NCBI GenBank assembly: GCA_021155195.1 | Contig: JAJNPV010000037.1 | Location: forward strand, 911,310-975,309 | Source: Ohtaekwangia sp. | Lineage (GTDB): Bacteria; Bacteroidota; Bacteroidia; Cytophagales; Cyclobacteriaceae | Length of the DNA stretch: 64,000 bases | Direction of reading: 5' to 3' | In this document: one piece after another, positions 43,132 through 51,627 of the stretch | Numbering within the stretch: position 1 is the stretch's first letter | Layout of the letters: the number at the start of each line of letters is the position of its first letter | Made by a program: the position numbers and the translations under genes | Notes under the pieces: generated by a model | Told to the model about the DNA's origin: nothing | The model's input: the letters and a program-made list of their open reading frames with translations, nothing else | Databases searched by the model: none

Positions 43132-43139
43132 TAAATTTG
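43132..43139 (+). promoter_or_regulatory. TAnnTTTG -7 box before the TPR-CHAT gene
   Basis: TAAATTTG lies 28 nt upstream of ATG 43168 and downstream of the perfect palindrome at 43074-43099. Confidence 0.45.
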
Positions 43140-43167
43140 TTGCTAAATTTTGAGGCACTTTGCTCTT

Positions 43168-46100
43168 ATGAAATTTAGATTTTGCCTTCTCATTCTCTGC
43201 GCTTCATTTGTTCACCCCAACGCCAGCGCTCAATCAAAGGAATATTGGTTTGCTTTCAAAATAACTTCGGTAATACAGAAAGGCGCAGATCAGTTTTTAA
43301 TAACGATCGATCGGGGTTCTGAGTTAGGACTGAAACCCGGAGATTCAGGAGAGGTTTGGGTAATCCCCCAACAGGGCCGCACGGGCGATAGTCATTTTCT
43401 TAAAAAGATTTCCCTTCAGGATGTAACAGTAAAACATGCAACCGGCTTGGTGGAAACCAAAAGCCCACTTTACATAGGTGATCAGCTTTTCGTAAAAATT
43501 CCAACTAAGCGAAGTGTGCGAACAACTTACTTTTATTTAATGTCATACGACATTTTATTCTTAAACGAATCGGGTAAGCCCTATTACACCTTCGAAGAGA
43601 TTTATGAAAAGGATGGGTATGCATTGCGCACTGAAAAGTTTCTGGCCATGCAACAGGCTATCCAAGAGCATAGTAAAAAGTTAGTGGAGAGCGGAAACAA
43701 AGACCGCATTCAGGCTGGTAAGGACAAAGATAAATTACTAAGCGAAATTCTTGCTGCAACAGATACGCTGGATGTATGGAATTACTTATACCATTCTTCC
43801 CTTGCCTATAAGCAGACGTTGGGAAGAACGATGTCCTGGGTGAAAGAGTTTTCTGATTATACCCTTGAAGGAGACAGGGCAACACCCACCGAGTTAAAAA
43901 AACTTTTCGTGGGCGTAAAACCTACGGTACAAGAAGAACATTATAGCCAGTACAAAAGAAAAATTACTGCGGCTCTATTGAAAACATGGGCAAATGAAGG
44001 TAAAGAATTGCGTGATGAGGAAAAATATAAAGAGGCAGAAGAAATTTTAGCAGTTTGTATTTACCTGAGCGATAAATTAAAAGACCTATACAATGTTGGC
44101 CTTTATAGCTATGAAATGGCTGTCGTGTTTGATAATCAAAATCAGCATAATAAAACGATTGAGTGGTTTAGTAAATCCTCAAAAAATTTCAATCTAGCAA
44201 AAAATCCCTATGGCGAGAGTTATGCCGAGCATTTTCTGGCATTGGCATATGATAAAATCAATAAACCTTCTTTGGCCATGGAGCACTATAAAAATGCTTT
44301 GACATTGCGCCAACAATTGGTGAAAGAAGACCCTTCTGATGAGAGTAACTTGTCCACTCTTTACACAACCTTGATTGCAATCGCTAACCTCGCCAAAAAG
44401 GAACAGGACTTCGAGGTATCAAAAGAGTACTTTTTAAAAGCATTAGAAATTACCCAACAAACTAAAAACAGAAATCGTGAAGCTGCCGTACTGTGGGATT
44501 TAGGAAACTTGTATGAAGCCATGAAACTGTATGCGCCTGCTATCAACAGTTCGGAGCAGGCATTCGAAATCTATGTAGAACTAAACGATTCATCCAGTCT
44601 GGTTGAGTTGAAACGCAACGAGGCGATTTTTTATAATAAGCTGAGAAAATTACCCAAGGCAAAAGAATCCATTGCAACAGCCATACAAATTGCCCGTAGT
44701 TGGAATAATCCAGATAAGATTGCCTACTCCCTTAATTATCAGGGATTACTTTGTTATGAGCATAAAGAATATGCTTGTGCTGTTGAAAGCTATTTAGAGT
44801 CTGAAAAAATTTATGCAAGTCGACACGATACAACTCAACTTATAACTGCAAAAAAGAATCTGTCCAAAGCTTACCGCGATTCGAAGAGATCAAACCTGGC
44901 GATACTTAAATCCCAGGAGATAACCACGTTGATTAAGGCCAACGATTTATACGCTAAAGCGGATGCGCTTTGGGAACTTGCCTTGTTGCATGGTAAAGAC
45001 TATGCAAATAACCCTCAGACGGGGATAAGCTACTACAAGGAAGCAGCAATCATTTATACAAACATGAAGGACACGACCAATCTGGTAACAGTCTACAATA
45101 ACATTGGATATCAGTATCGCGACTTAGGAGATTCTACGAACTCTTATAAGACTCACCAAAAAGCAATTGAACTTAGTAGCAAACGAATTGCTGAATTGGC
45201 CGATTCGTACGAGCGGCTGGCATTTTCTTATCAGCATTTCAAAAATTGGAAAAAGAGTTTGCAAAACCATCAGGAGGCTTTGCAGCTTTATAAAATAGCA
45301 GCTGACTTTAAAAAATCTGGGAAGTCAACTGAAAATATAGCCTCTGTTTATAAGGAGATTAAAGATTTTGAGAATGTAGGAAAGTACTATAAAGAATCCA
45401 TTGATTTTTATCGGCAAGCTGGTGCGCGGTCCGATGAGGCTGAGTCGTATTGGGACTACGCATTCAACCTTGGAAATTTGAAAAAGTATGATGAAGCAAT
45501 TAAAAATTACCGAATCGCCTATGGTATTTATATGGAAGAACTTGACTCGGTGAATGCATCGGTGATGCTTTCAAATGTTGGGCAAGACTATTGGAATAAA
45601 CTGGATTATGAAAATGCAATCAAATCACATCAGGCAGCTATTGAACTGGCCAAACGATGCAATAATCAGAAGCAGGTAGCAAGCTCATGGTCCAAACTCG
45701 CAAGCCTTTACACCGAATCAAATAATCCCGTAGCGGCAACGCAGGCACTTAGTAATACGGTGGAGGCATTAACTGCCTTAAATGATTCTACTCTGTTGTC
45801 ATCCGCCTATAACGATTTGGCCGATAGCTATTTGAAATCTAAGGATTACTCCAATTCGATTGATTATTATAATCGAGCGATTACTTTGCGAAAAGCGCTT
45901 TATGATTCTGCTAACTGGGCGCTGTCCGAATATGGCTTGGCAGGAGTTTATCAAAGTAAAACCGAGTATAAGAAAGCGGAGAGTCACTATCAGCAATCGT
46001 TGCAGCTGTATCGGAAGTTAAAAGATAAATTGAATGCGGCCTATAGTCTGGCAAACCTGGGATTGCTTGCACAAAATGCTGACAGTGATTACAAAAAGGC

Positions 46101-48756
46101 CAATACTTATTTTCAGGAAGCAATCAAATTATCCATCGAACTGAAAGATGATAACCTGCTTGCTTATTCCTATTTGCGCATGAAGGGGTTAAACCGAGCG
46201 CAAGGCAATATGAAAGCAGCCGATGAGTACATAAATAAATCGCTGACATTGTACAAAAAAATTAAGCAAGCCAAAGATATAGCTTACACATTGGCCGAGA
46301 TTGGCAACGATGCGGCTTATGTGTATGGAGATAATAAAAAAGCAATTCAATATTTCGATCAGGCTCAGGTAATTTCGGATACACTAACCGATCTTTCTTT
46401 GAAAGCATATTTGATTGGATTGAGAGGAAACATTGCTTCCGAGGCGGGTGACTTTCAAAAAGCTTTAAGCCTTTGCCAGGAAAGCCTTGATCTTTACAAC
46501 AAAACAGATAATGAGTGGGGCTTGGCCGGAGTTTATATTGACATTGGCAATGTGTACAAACAATTAAGTGAATACGATCAATCGTTGCACTATCAACAAA
46601 AATCTGATAGTTTGTATAGAAAGGTAAACTCCGAGTATAATCGGTTAGCGCCCTTGGCAAATATTGGAGCGGTGTACACTGCGCAAGGGGATTATAAAAA
46701 AGGACTTGAGTACTACGAGAAATCTCTGGCGATAATGACCAAAGCAGGTGACTTTAATGAGAACGTTGGCATCATTCAAGCTTCTATTGGTGAATCATAT
46801 TATTATCTAAATGATTATCCGCAATCTGATAAATGGATGAAGGAATCATTGAGCACGTTCAACAAAGTGGGAGCGATTCGGCCAAAGATGGAAGCCTTGA
46901 GTATAATGGGTCGGTTAAAAATAGATGAGGAAAAATTTGATGAGGCAGCCAAATACTTAAAGGAAGGAATACAAGGATCAAAGGAAAAATCTCTCAAGGT
47001 TTCTTATGTGGCAAGTCTGGCACTGTTGGGTCAGTTGGAGGTGAGACGCAAAAATTATAAAGAGGCCAAGCCATTATTGGAAGAATGTGTAAAAACTTCG
47101 CGAGAGATGGGTAAGTATAACACCTTATGGGAGAGCTTGTATTGGTTGGGGATGTTGCACAAAGAGAATAAACAATTGCCTGAGAGTCGTGAGTACTTGA
47201 AAGAATCGGTAGCAGTGATTGAGAAAATAAGAAATAAGGTTTCGGGTGGGGAAGAAGCACGAAAACTTTTTTCGTCTGATAAGAATATTCTAAAAGTATA
47301 TGAGGCCTTGGTAGATGTGTTGTTGCAATTGGGAGAAACAGATGATGCGATGAGCTACCTCCAAAAGAATAATGAAGATAACCTGAAGGCAAAGTTTAAG
47401 GGATTGGATGTAAAGTTTGAGAATGAAGATAAAAATAAAGTCCTCATTCAGGAACGAAACATGAAAGCTAAGTTGGATGGTATTGAGCAACAAATAGCTA
47501 ATGAAAAGGCAATTGCCTCCGAAAAGCAAAATCTCGAAAAGTTAAAAAACCTGGAAAGCACAAAAACAATTGCCGAAGGCGACTATCTAAAGTTTGTGAA
47601 TCAACAGGTAAATGTTCGTCCTGAGTTAACCAAATATTTTAACAACAGTATTCAACCGGCTCAGTTGAAGGGAAAGAAAAAACAAATACCTAAAGACATG
47701 GCATTGCTGTCGTATCTGGCAGGAGAAAGTCAACTTTACATTTTTGTGGCTACTTCTGATACAGTGATTGCCAAGGTGGTGAATGTAACACGCGCCCAAC
47801 TCGTGCGAAATATCAATGCTTCGCTTAATATGGTTAAGACCAATCAAGGTACGTTTGATAAAATTGATTTAAAAAATGAAGAGAAAGAAAAAAATGAGTC
47901 CGTGTTAGCGGAAAGTCAAACGGATCCGGTTTTAAAACCCTTTGAAGAACTGTATCATTTTTTAATAGCGCCTGTAATTTCCGAGATCGTGGATAAGAAA
48001 CGATTGTGCATTATACCCAGTGGAGCGTTGAGTTACATTCCGTTTCAATTACTGGGTAAGACAATGAAGAATGGTAAGTTCAGTTTATTGATTAATCAAT
48101 ATGCTATCTTCTATGCCAACTCAACGGATATGCTGCTTCGCCACATGGGAACGGAAGCCCGTGAGTTTAATATTCTTGCGTTCGGTAATCCGGATAAAAC
48201 GTTGCCTTCTACCGAGAAGGAAGTCAATGATCTAAAAAAATTATTTCCTAATACCTCCGTATTTGTGCGCGATGAAGCTACCGAAGACAGGGCAAAGTAT
48301 GCAGGCGAGGAGTATAACATCATCCACTTTGCTACGCACGGTAATCTGGACTATGAAGACTTTGGAAAATCGTTTCTCACCATGGCCAGCAATCCTGCCA
48401 AGGACGAAGATGGAATGCTTACGTTGGAAGAATTGTGGGGAATGGATGTGATGAGCCATTTAAATATTGTTGTACTCTCGGCTTGCCAAACGGCAGTATC
48501 CAAAGGCTCAGACGAAAGTTCACCGGTGAGCCCGGCCAGTGGATTTTTGCAAAACGGAGTGAAGTCCGTGGTGGCAACACTTTGGAAAGTAGATGATGAA
48601 GCCACCGCGTTACTCATGGGCGACTTCTATAAAAACATTAAAACGATGGATGCAGTAGATGCCTTGCGCCTAGCGCAAGGCAACTTATCTAACAATCCTA
48701 AATATTCGCATCCATTCTATTGGGCTGCGGCTGTTTTGTTGGGAGATTGGAGATAG
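43168..48756 (+). CDS. exported giant TPR-CHAT caspase-like protein
   Basis: The protein has 1862 residues from ATG 43168, which opens the signal peptide MKFRFCLLILCASFVHPNAS; an in-frame TTG six codons earlier is unlikely. Residues of about 25-110 form a small beta domain ('ITIDRGSELGLKPGDSGEVW') like those in outer-membrane-associated proteins. About 30 TPR units follow (residues 260-1420), then a coiled coil ('ERNMKAKLDGIEQQIANEKA'). The C-terminal CHAT domain (about 1550-1862) keeps the dyad: H1724 in 'IIHFATHGNL' and C1773 in 'VVLSACQTAV'. CHAT domains are clan CD proteases related to separase and caspases. Export is inferred; target and trigger are unknown. Confidence 0.93.
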   Translation: MKFRFCLLILCASFVHPNASAQSKEYWFAFKITSVIQKGADQFLITIDRGSELGLKPGDSGEVWVIPQQGRTGDSHFLKKISLQDVTVKHATGLVETKSPLYIGDQLFVKIPTKRSVRTTYFYLMSYDILFLNESGKPYYTFEEIYEKDGYALRTEKFLAMQQAIQEHSKKLVESGNKDRIQAGKDKDKLLSEILAATDTLDVWNYLYHSSLAYKQTLGRTMSWVKEFSDYTLEGDRATPTELKKLFVGVKPTVQEEHYSQYKRKITAALLKTWANEGKELRDEEKYKEAEEILAVCIYLSDKLKDLYNVGLYSYEMAVVFDNQNQHNKTIEWFSKSSKNFNLAKNPYGESYAEHFLALAYDKINKPSLAMEHYKNALTLRQQLVKEDPSDESNLSTLYTTLIAIANLAKKEQDFEVSKEYFLKALEITQQTKNRNREAAVLWDLGNLYEAMKLYAPAINSSEQAFEIYVELNDSSSLVELKRNEAIFYNKLRKLPKAKESIATAIQIARSWNNPDKIAYSLNYQGLLCYEHKEYACAVESYLESEKIYASRHDTTQLITAKKNLSKAYRDSKRSNLAILKSQEITTLIKANDLYAKADALWELALLHGKDYANNPQTGISYYKEAAIIYTNMKDTTNLVTVYNNIGYQYRDLGDSTNSYKTHQKAIELSSKRIAELADSYERLAFSYQHFKNWKKSLQNHQEALQLYKIAADFKKSGKSTENIASVYKEIKDFENVGKYYKESIDFYRQAGARSDEAESYWDYAFNLGNLKKYDEAIKNYRIAYGIYMEELDSVNASVMLSNVGQDYWNKLDYENAIKSHQAAIELAKRCNNQKQVASSWSKLASLYTESNNPVAATQALSNTVEALTALNDSTLLSSAYNDLADSYLKSKDYSNSIDYYNRAITLRKALYDSANWALSEYGLAGVYQSKTEYKKAESHYQQSLQLYRKLKDKLNAAYSLANLGLLAQNADSDYKKANTYFQEAIKLSIELKDDNLLAYSYLRMKGLNRAQGNMKAADEYINKSLTLYKKIKQAKDIAYTLAEIGNDAAYVYGDNKKAIQYFDQAQVISDTLTDLSLKAYLIGLRGNIASEAGDFQKALSLCQESLDLYNKTDNEWGLAGVYIDIGNVYKQLSEYDQSLHYQQKSDSLYRKVNSEYNRLAPLANIGAVYTAQGDYKKGLEYYEKSLAIMTKAGDFNENVGIIQASIGESYYYLNDYPQSDKWMKESLSTFNKVGAIRPKMEALSIMGRLKIDEEKFDEAAKYLKEGIQGSKEKSLKVSYVASLALLGQLEVRRKNYKEAKPLLEECVKTSREMGKYNTLWESLYWLGMLHKENKQLPESREYLKESVAVIEKIRNKVSGGEEARKLFSSDKNILKVYEALVDVLLQLGETDDAMSYLQKNNEDNLKAKFKGLDVKFENEDKNKVLIQERNMKAKLDGIEQQIANEKAIASEKQNLEKLKNLESTKTIAEGDYLKFVNQQVNVRPELTKYFNNSIQPAQLKGKKKQIPKDMALLSYLAGESQLYIFVATSDTVIAKVVNVTRAQLVRNINASLNMVKTNQGTFDKIDLKNEEKEKNESVLAESQTDPVLKPFEELYHFLIAPVISEIVDKKRLCIIPSGALSYIPFQLLGKTMKNGKFSLLINQYAIFYANSTDMLLRHMGTEAREFNILAFGNPDKTLPSTEKEVNDLKKLFPNTSVFVRDEATEDRAKYAGEEYNIIHFATHGNLDYEDFGKSFLTMASNPAKDEDGMLTLEELWGMDVMSHLNIVVLSACQTAVSKGSDESSPVSPASGFLQNGVKSVVATLWKVDDEATALLMGDFYKNIKTMDAVDALRLAQGNLSNNPKYSHPFYWAAAVLLGDWR

Positions 48757-48777
48757 GTGCTTCTATCTGGGAGTTCA

Positions 48778-48845
48778 AAAATACCAAGACCTGTATTAAT
48801 GTTGAACTAAATTTTCCCTTTTCTAATTTAATAAATTGGTATTTT
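48778..48845. repeat. inverted repeat upstream of the toxin-antitoxin-like pair
   Basis: AAAATACCAA (48778-48787) and TTGGTATTTT (48836-48845) are perfect 10-nt complements 48 nt apart, between the TPR-CHAT stop and the Xre-ImmA gene. It may be a loose terminator or an autoregulatory site. Confidence 0.35.
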
Positions 48846-48911
48846 GATAGGTTAATGGCTTACTAAATTCGATTTTTAGAGCTAATTTGAAATGAAAAGC
48901 TTACAGAACTG

Positions 48912-50078
48912 ATGGCAGACAAAGCCAACATAACTCCTAAAGTCCTTAAATGGGCTCGTGAATCTGCGAGAATGACTGAAGAGGTCGTTGCAGCTAAGGT
49001 CTCCATTTCTGTTGAAAAACTTAAAGAGTGGGAAGAAGGATCAAGCTTGCCTACAATTAGACAAGCGGAAATTCTAGCCAAAGCTTACCGTAGACCTTTT
49101 GCTCTATTCTTTCTTCCAGATGTGCCTCGGGACTTTCAACCCCTTCAAGACTTTAGAAAGAAAGATGCGAAGCCGCTTAGTACTGGTTCAGTATTTATAA
49201 TAAGGGAGATTCAACAAAAGCAAGCTTGGATTAGAGATGTTTATGAAGAGAGCAGAGAATCTTCTTTATCATTTGTGGGGAGATTCAATCTTCAATCGAA
49301 TCCAATTAGCGTTGCAAATGATATCCTCAGTACTTTACAAATTAGTCCTTCGAAATATTCTAAAGTCAATCCAATAAATGAATGGATTGACAAGACAGAA
49401 TCGAAAGGAATTTTCATTTCAAGAACTAGTTTTATTCATCCAAAACTAAAGCTAGATAGTGATGAATTGCAAGGTTTCAGTATAGCTGATAACTATGCAC
49501 CGTTTGTTTTTGTTAATTCCGATGATTGGAACGCCCCTCAACTTTTTACTTTAGTACATGAGTTGGCTCATATTTGGATTGCAGCCTCTGGCATATCCAA
49601 CGAGATTGAGCCGGAACTAAAGCACAAGGATAAACTTCATCCTGTTGAACTTTTTTGTAATGAAGTGGCAGCCAACGCACTTATGCCGCAGGAACTAATG
49701 CGTAGCTTTCCTAATTCAATTTATGAGTCTTCAAATAGTGTATTTAAAAAATCGAAGGAATTAGGTATAAGCTCATTTGCATTCTTATACCGAGCTTTGA
49801 GTTTGAATCTTATATCAGTCGATACATACCGTAAATTAAAGAGGGAAGCTGAAGTTGAGTTTAACGATTTTCTAAGAAGAGAGGAAGAAAAAAAGGAAAA
49901 GCAAAAAAAAGGCGGGCCTGACTATTATCGTTTACTGATAAACAAGAATAGTCATCTTTTTACACAGGTCGTTATTGACGCATTCCGAGGCGGTGCCATT
50001 GAACCTACTCAGGCTAGTAGTTTATTGAATACTCAGGTAAATAACTTCTCGAAACTTGAAGCATTCTTATATCAATGA
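48912..50078 (+). CDS. Xre-family HTH fused to ImmA/IrrE metallopeptidase
   Basis: The 388-residue protein has an N-terminal Xre helix-turn-helix (residues of about 8-65: 'VLKWARESARMTEEVVAAKV', 'LKEWEEGSSLPTIRQAEILA') and an ImmA/IrrE domain (residues of about 170-290) with the zinc motif 'LVHELAHIW' and the third ligand in 'ELFCNEVAANALMP'. It is the usual upstream partner of DUF4411 PIN genes and is thought to act as antitoxin and repressor that can be relieved by proteolysis. An ATGA overlap joins it to the PIN gene. Codon usage is more AT-rich than the neighbours, consistent with a mobile defence or addiction module. Confidence 0.9.
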   Translation: MADKANITPKVLKWARESARMTEEVVAAKVSISVEKLKEWEEGSSLPTIRQAEILAKAYRRPFALFFLPDVPRDFQPLQDFRKKDAKPLSTGSVFIIREIQQKQAWIRDVYEESRESSLSFVGRFNLQSNPISVANDILSTLQISPSKYSKVNPINEWIDKTESKGIFISRTSFIHPKLKLDSDELQGFSIADNYAPFVFVNSDDWNAPQLFTLVHELAHIWIAASGISNEIEPELKHKDKLHPVELFCNEVAANALMPQELMRSFPNSIYESSNSVFKKSKELGISSFAFLYRALSLNLISVDTYRKLKREAEVEFNDFLRREEEKKEKQKKGGPDYYRLLINKNSHLFTQVVIDAFRGGAIEPTQASSLLNTQVNNFSKLEAFLYQ

Positions 50079-50584
50079 GTACAGCGCATCAAAAGTATTG
50101 CTTAGACGCGAATGTACTTATCCAAGCTTGGCAAAAGTACTATTCTCCTAAACTATGCCCAGACTATTGGACAATACTTAGTGAATTAGGTAAACAAGGC
50201 CGAATTTTTCTACCTCAAATGGTTTATGAGGAAATTACTAAGACCGAGGATGAATTATCTGATTGGCTCAAAGAAAGTAGTATTCCTGAATACAAAATTG
50301 ATGGTCCTGTTACTGAAGCATTGAGAAGTATTTATTCAGCAAACCCATCGCATCAAAATCTTGTGGATAATACTAAATCAAGATCGCTTGCGGATCCTTG
50401 GGTTATTGCTCATGCAATGAATGAGAATGCGACAGTTGTAACTAAAGAGGAAAAAATAACTGCAGCCAACACTACAAAAATTAAAATACCAAATGTTTGT
50501 GACAATCTGGGAATACGTTGCATAAACGATTACCGGTTTGTTGAAGAATTAAACATTCGTTTTACTTGTAGTATAAAGGTTTGA
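50075..50584 (+). CDS. DUF4411 PIN-domain protein (putative RNase toxin)
   Basis: The 169-residue protein has the PIN fold with acidic metal-binding residues in 'YCLDANVLIQAWQKYY' (first Asp), 'MVYEEITKTEDEL' (Glu) and 'SLADPWVIAHAM' (Asp), then the final 'TVVTKEEKIT' strand. DUF4411 PIN proteins are predicted endoribonucleases that pair with Xre-ImmA proteins, as here. The start ATG overlaps the upstream stop by 4 bp. Toxic activity is not shown by sequence alone, and the RNA target is unknown. Confidence 0.88.
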   Translation: MSTAHQKYCLDANVLIQAWQKYYSPKLCPDYWTILSELGKQGRIFLPQMVYEEITKTEDELSDWLKESSIPEYKIDGPVTEALRSIYSANPSHQNLVDNTKSRSLADPWVIAHAMNENATVVTKEEKITAANTTKIKIPNVCDNLGIRCINDYRFVEELNIRFTCSIKV

Positions 50585-50605
50585 TTTCTGCAGTTCTCGA
50601 TCAAT

Positions 50606-51529
50606 TTACTTACACTCCTTAGCAAAAGGCTCCGCCTCCTGATAGCCAGCACTTAACGCTTTTTTAAATGCATCACATGCTCCGGCTTTATCTTTCAGTC
50701 GTTGTTTGGTTACACCCATATTGTAGTAGGCAAGTCCATAGTCGGGAGTGATTTCAAGTGCCTTGTTATAATCTTCAATAGCCTCTTGAGCCAGACCTTG
50801 CTCATCTTTTGCATCACCACGGAAAACATACGCTTTTGCATTTGTAGGATCTAATGCAATGACGCTAGAAAAATCGTCAGCCGCCTTTGCATACTCTTCT
50901 GTCATGTAATAGGAATCACCCCGATCCATAAAATATTTGGTAACGGTAGGATCCAACGCAATTGCCTGACTGTAATGCGGAATCGCACCCGCAAAATCTT
51001 TTTGATCGAACTTTACATTGCCCAAACCATAATGAGCACTGGCAAGATTGGGGTCCAATGAAATTGCCTTTTCAAAATCGGGTTGAGCTACCTCAGGATT
51101 ACCTTTTAAGATATATGCATCACCTCTGCCTGAATAAGCTACTGCGAGGTCATTTTTTTTGGTAATCGCGATGGTGTAATTATCAATAGCCGCATCATAG
51201 AGATTCACATTAAAGTAGCAGTCGGCCAGGTCGGCATAGATTTTACCAAGTTCAGCATCATTCTGACTGTCCTTAGGCCAGTGCTCAATAGACTTTGTGT
51301 AATCTGATATGGCACCTTGATAGTCATCGATGTTATAGCGAGCACTGCCGCGGGTAGCCAGGGCTTCGGCATGATCAGGAGTAAGTTGTAAAACCGAATC
51401 AAAATTGGCAATGGCCAATTCATAATTTTTCTGTTTGAAGGCTTCCTTTCCCTTCTTTAGATAATCGTCACTTTTACTGCATGATAGTAGTGCAGCGGAT
51501 AAGATAAAGAGACCAATTAGTTTTTTCAT
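50606..51529 (-). CDS. TPR-repeat lipoprotein
   Basis: The 307-residue protein starts at ATG 51529 (MKKLIGLFILSAALLSCSKS) with lipobox 'ALLSC', so it is a membrane lipoprotein. The rest is seven or eight canonical TPR units with the W/G/Y/A/P pattern, for example 'AEALATRGSARYNIDDYQGA', 'GRGDAYILKGNPEVAQPDFE' and 'DRGDSYYMTEEYAKAADDFS'. It most likely scaffolds protein contacts at the envelope. It is transcribed behind aspS but separated from it by a strong inverted repeat. Confidence 0.88.
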   Translation of the reverse strand: MKKLIGLFILSAALLSCSKSDDYLKKGKEAFKQKNYELAIANFDSVLQLTPDHAEALATRGSARYNIDDYQGAISDYTKSIEHWPKDSQNDAELGKIYADLADCYFNVNLYDAAIDNYTIAITKKNDLAVAYSGRGDAYILKGNPEVAQPDFEKAISLDPNLASAHYGLGNVKFDQKDFAGAIPHYSQAIALDPTVTKYFMDRGDSYYMTEEYAKAADDFSSVIALDPTNAKAYVFRGDAKDEQGLAQEAIEDYNKALEITPDYGLAYYNMGVTKQRLKDKAGACDAFKKALSAGYQEAEPFAKECK

Positions 51530-51580
51530 ATAAATGGAAATTTGTTGCCTCAAGTGCCTGCTTCCTTAAAACTTTTTTGG

Positions 51581-51626
51581 CTTAGCGCCTTTTGCGGTTC
51601 ATTTTTTTAACCACGAAGGCGCTAAG
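51581..51626. repeat. strong inverted repeat between aspS and the TPR gene
   Basis: CTTAGCGCCTT (51581-51591) and AAGGCGCTAAG (51616-51626) are perfect 11-nt complements, extended imperfectly by TTGCGGTT against AACCACG around a T-rich loop. It begins one base after the aspS stop codon region. The AACCACGAAGGCGCTAAGG wording is typical of a degenerate intergenic repeat, not of a terminator (no T-run after the stem on either strand). Confidence 0.7.
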
Positions 51627-51627
51627 G

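Noticed and set aside
26513..48787. Identical 15-mer GTTCAAAAATACCAA at 26513-26527 and 48773-48787.
   Set aside because: In a 64 kb AT-rich sequence one or two such 15-mer matches are expected by chance; the two contexts share nothing else.
43168..50584. TPR-CHAT as part of a type III-E CRISPR (Craspase) locus.
   Set aside because: No gRAMP/Cas7-11 gene, cas1 or repeat array is present, and the protein is exported.
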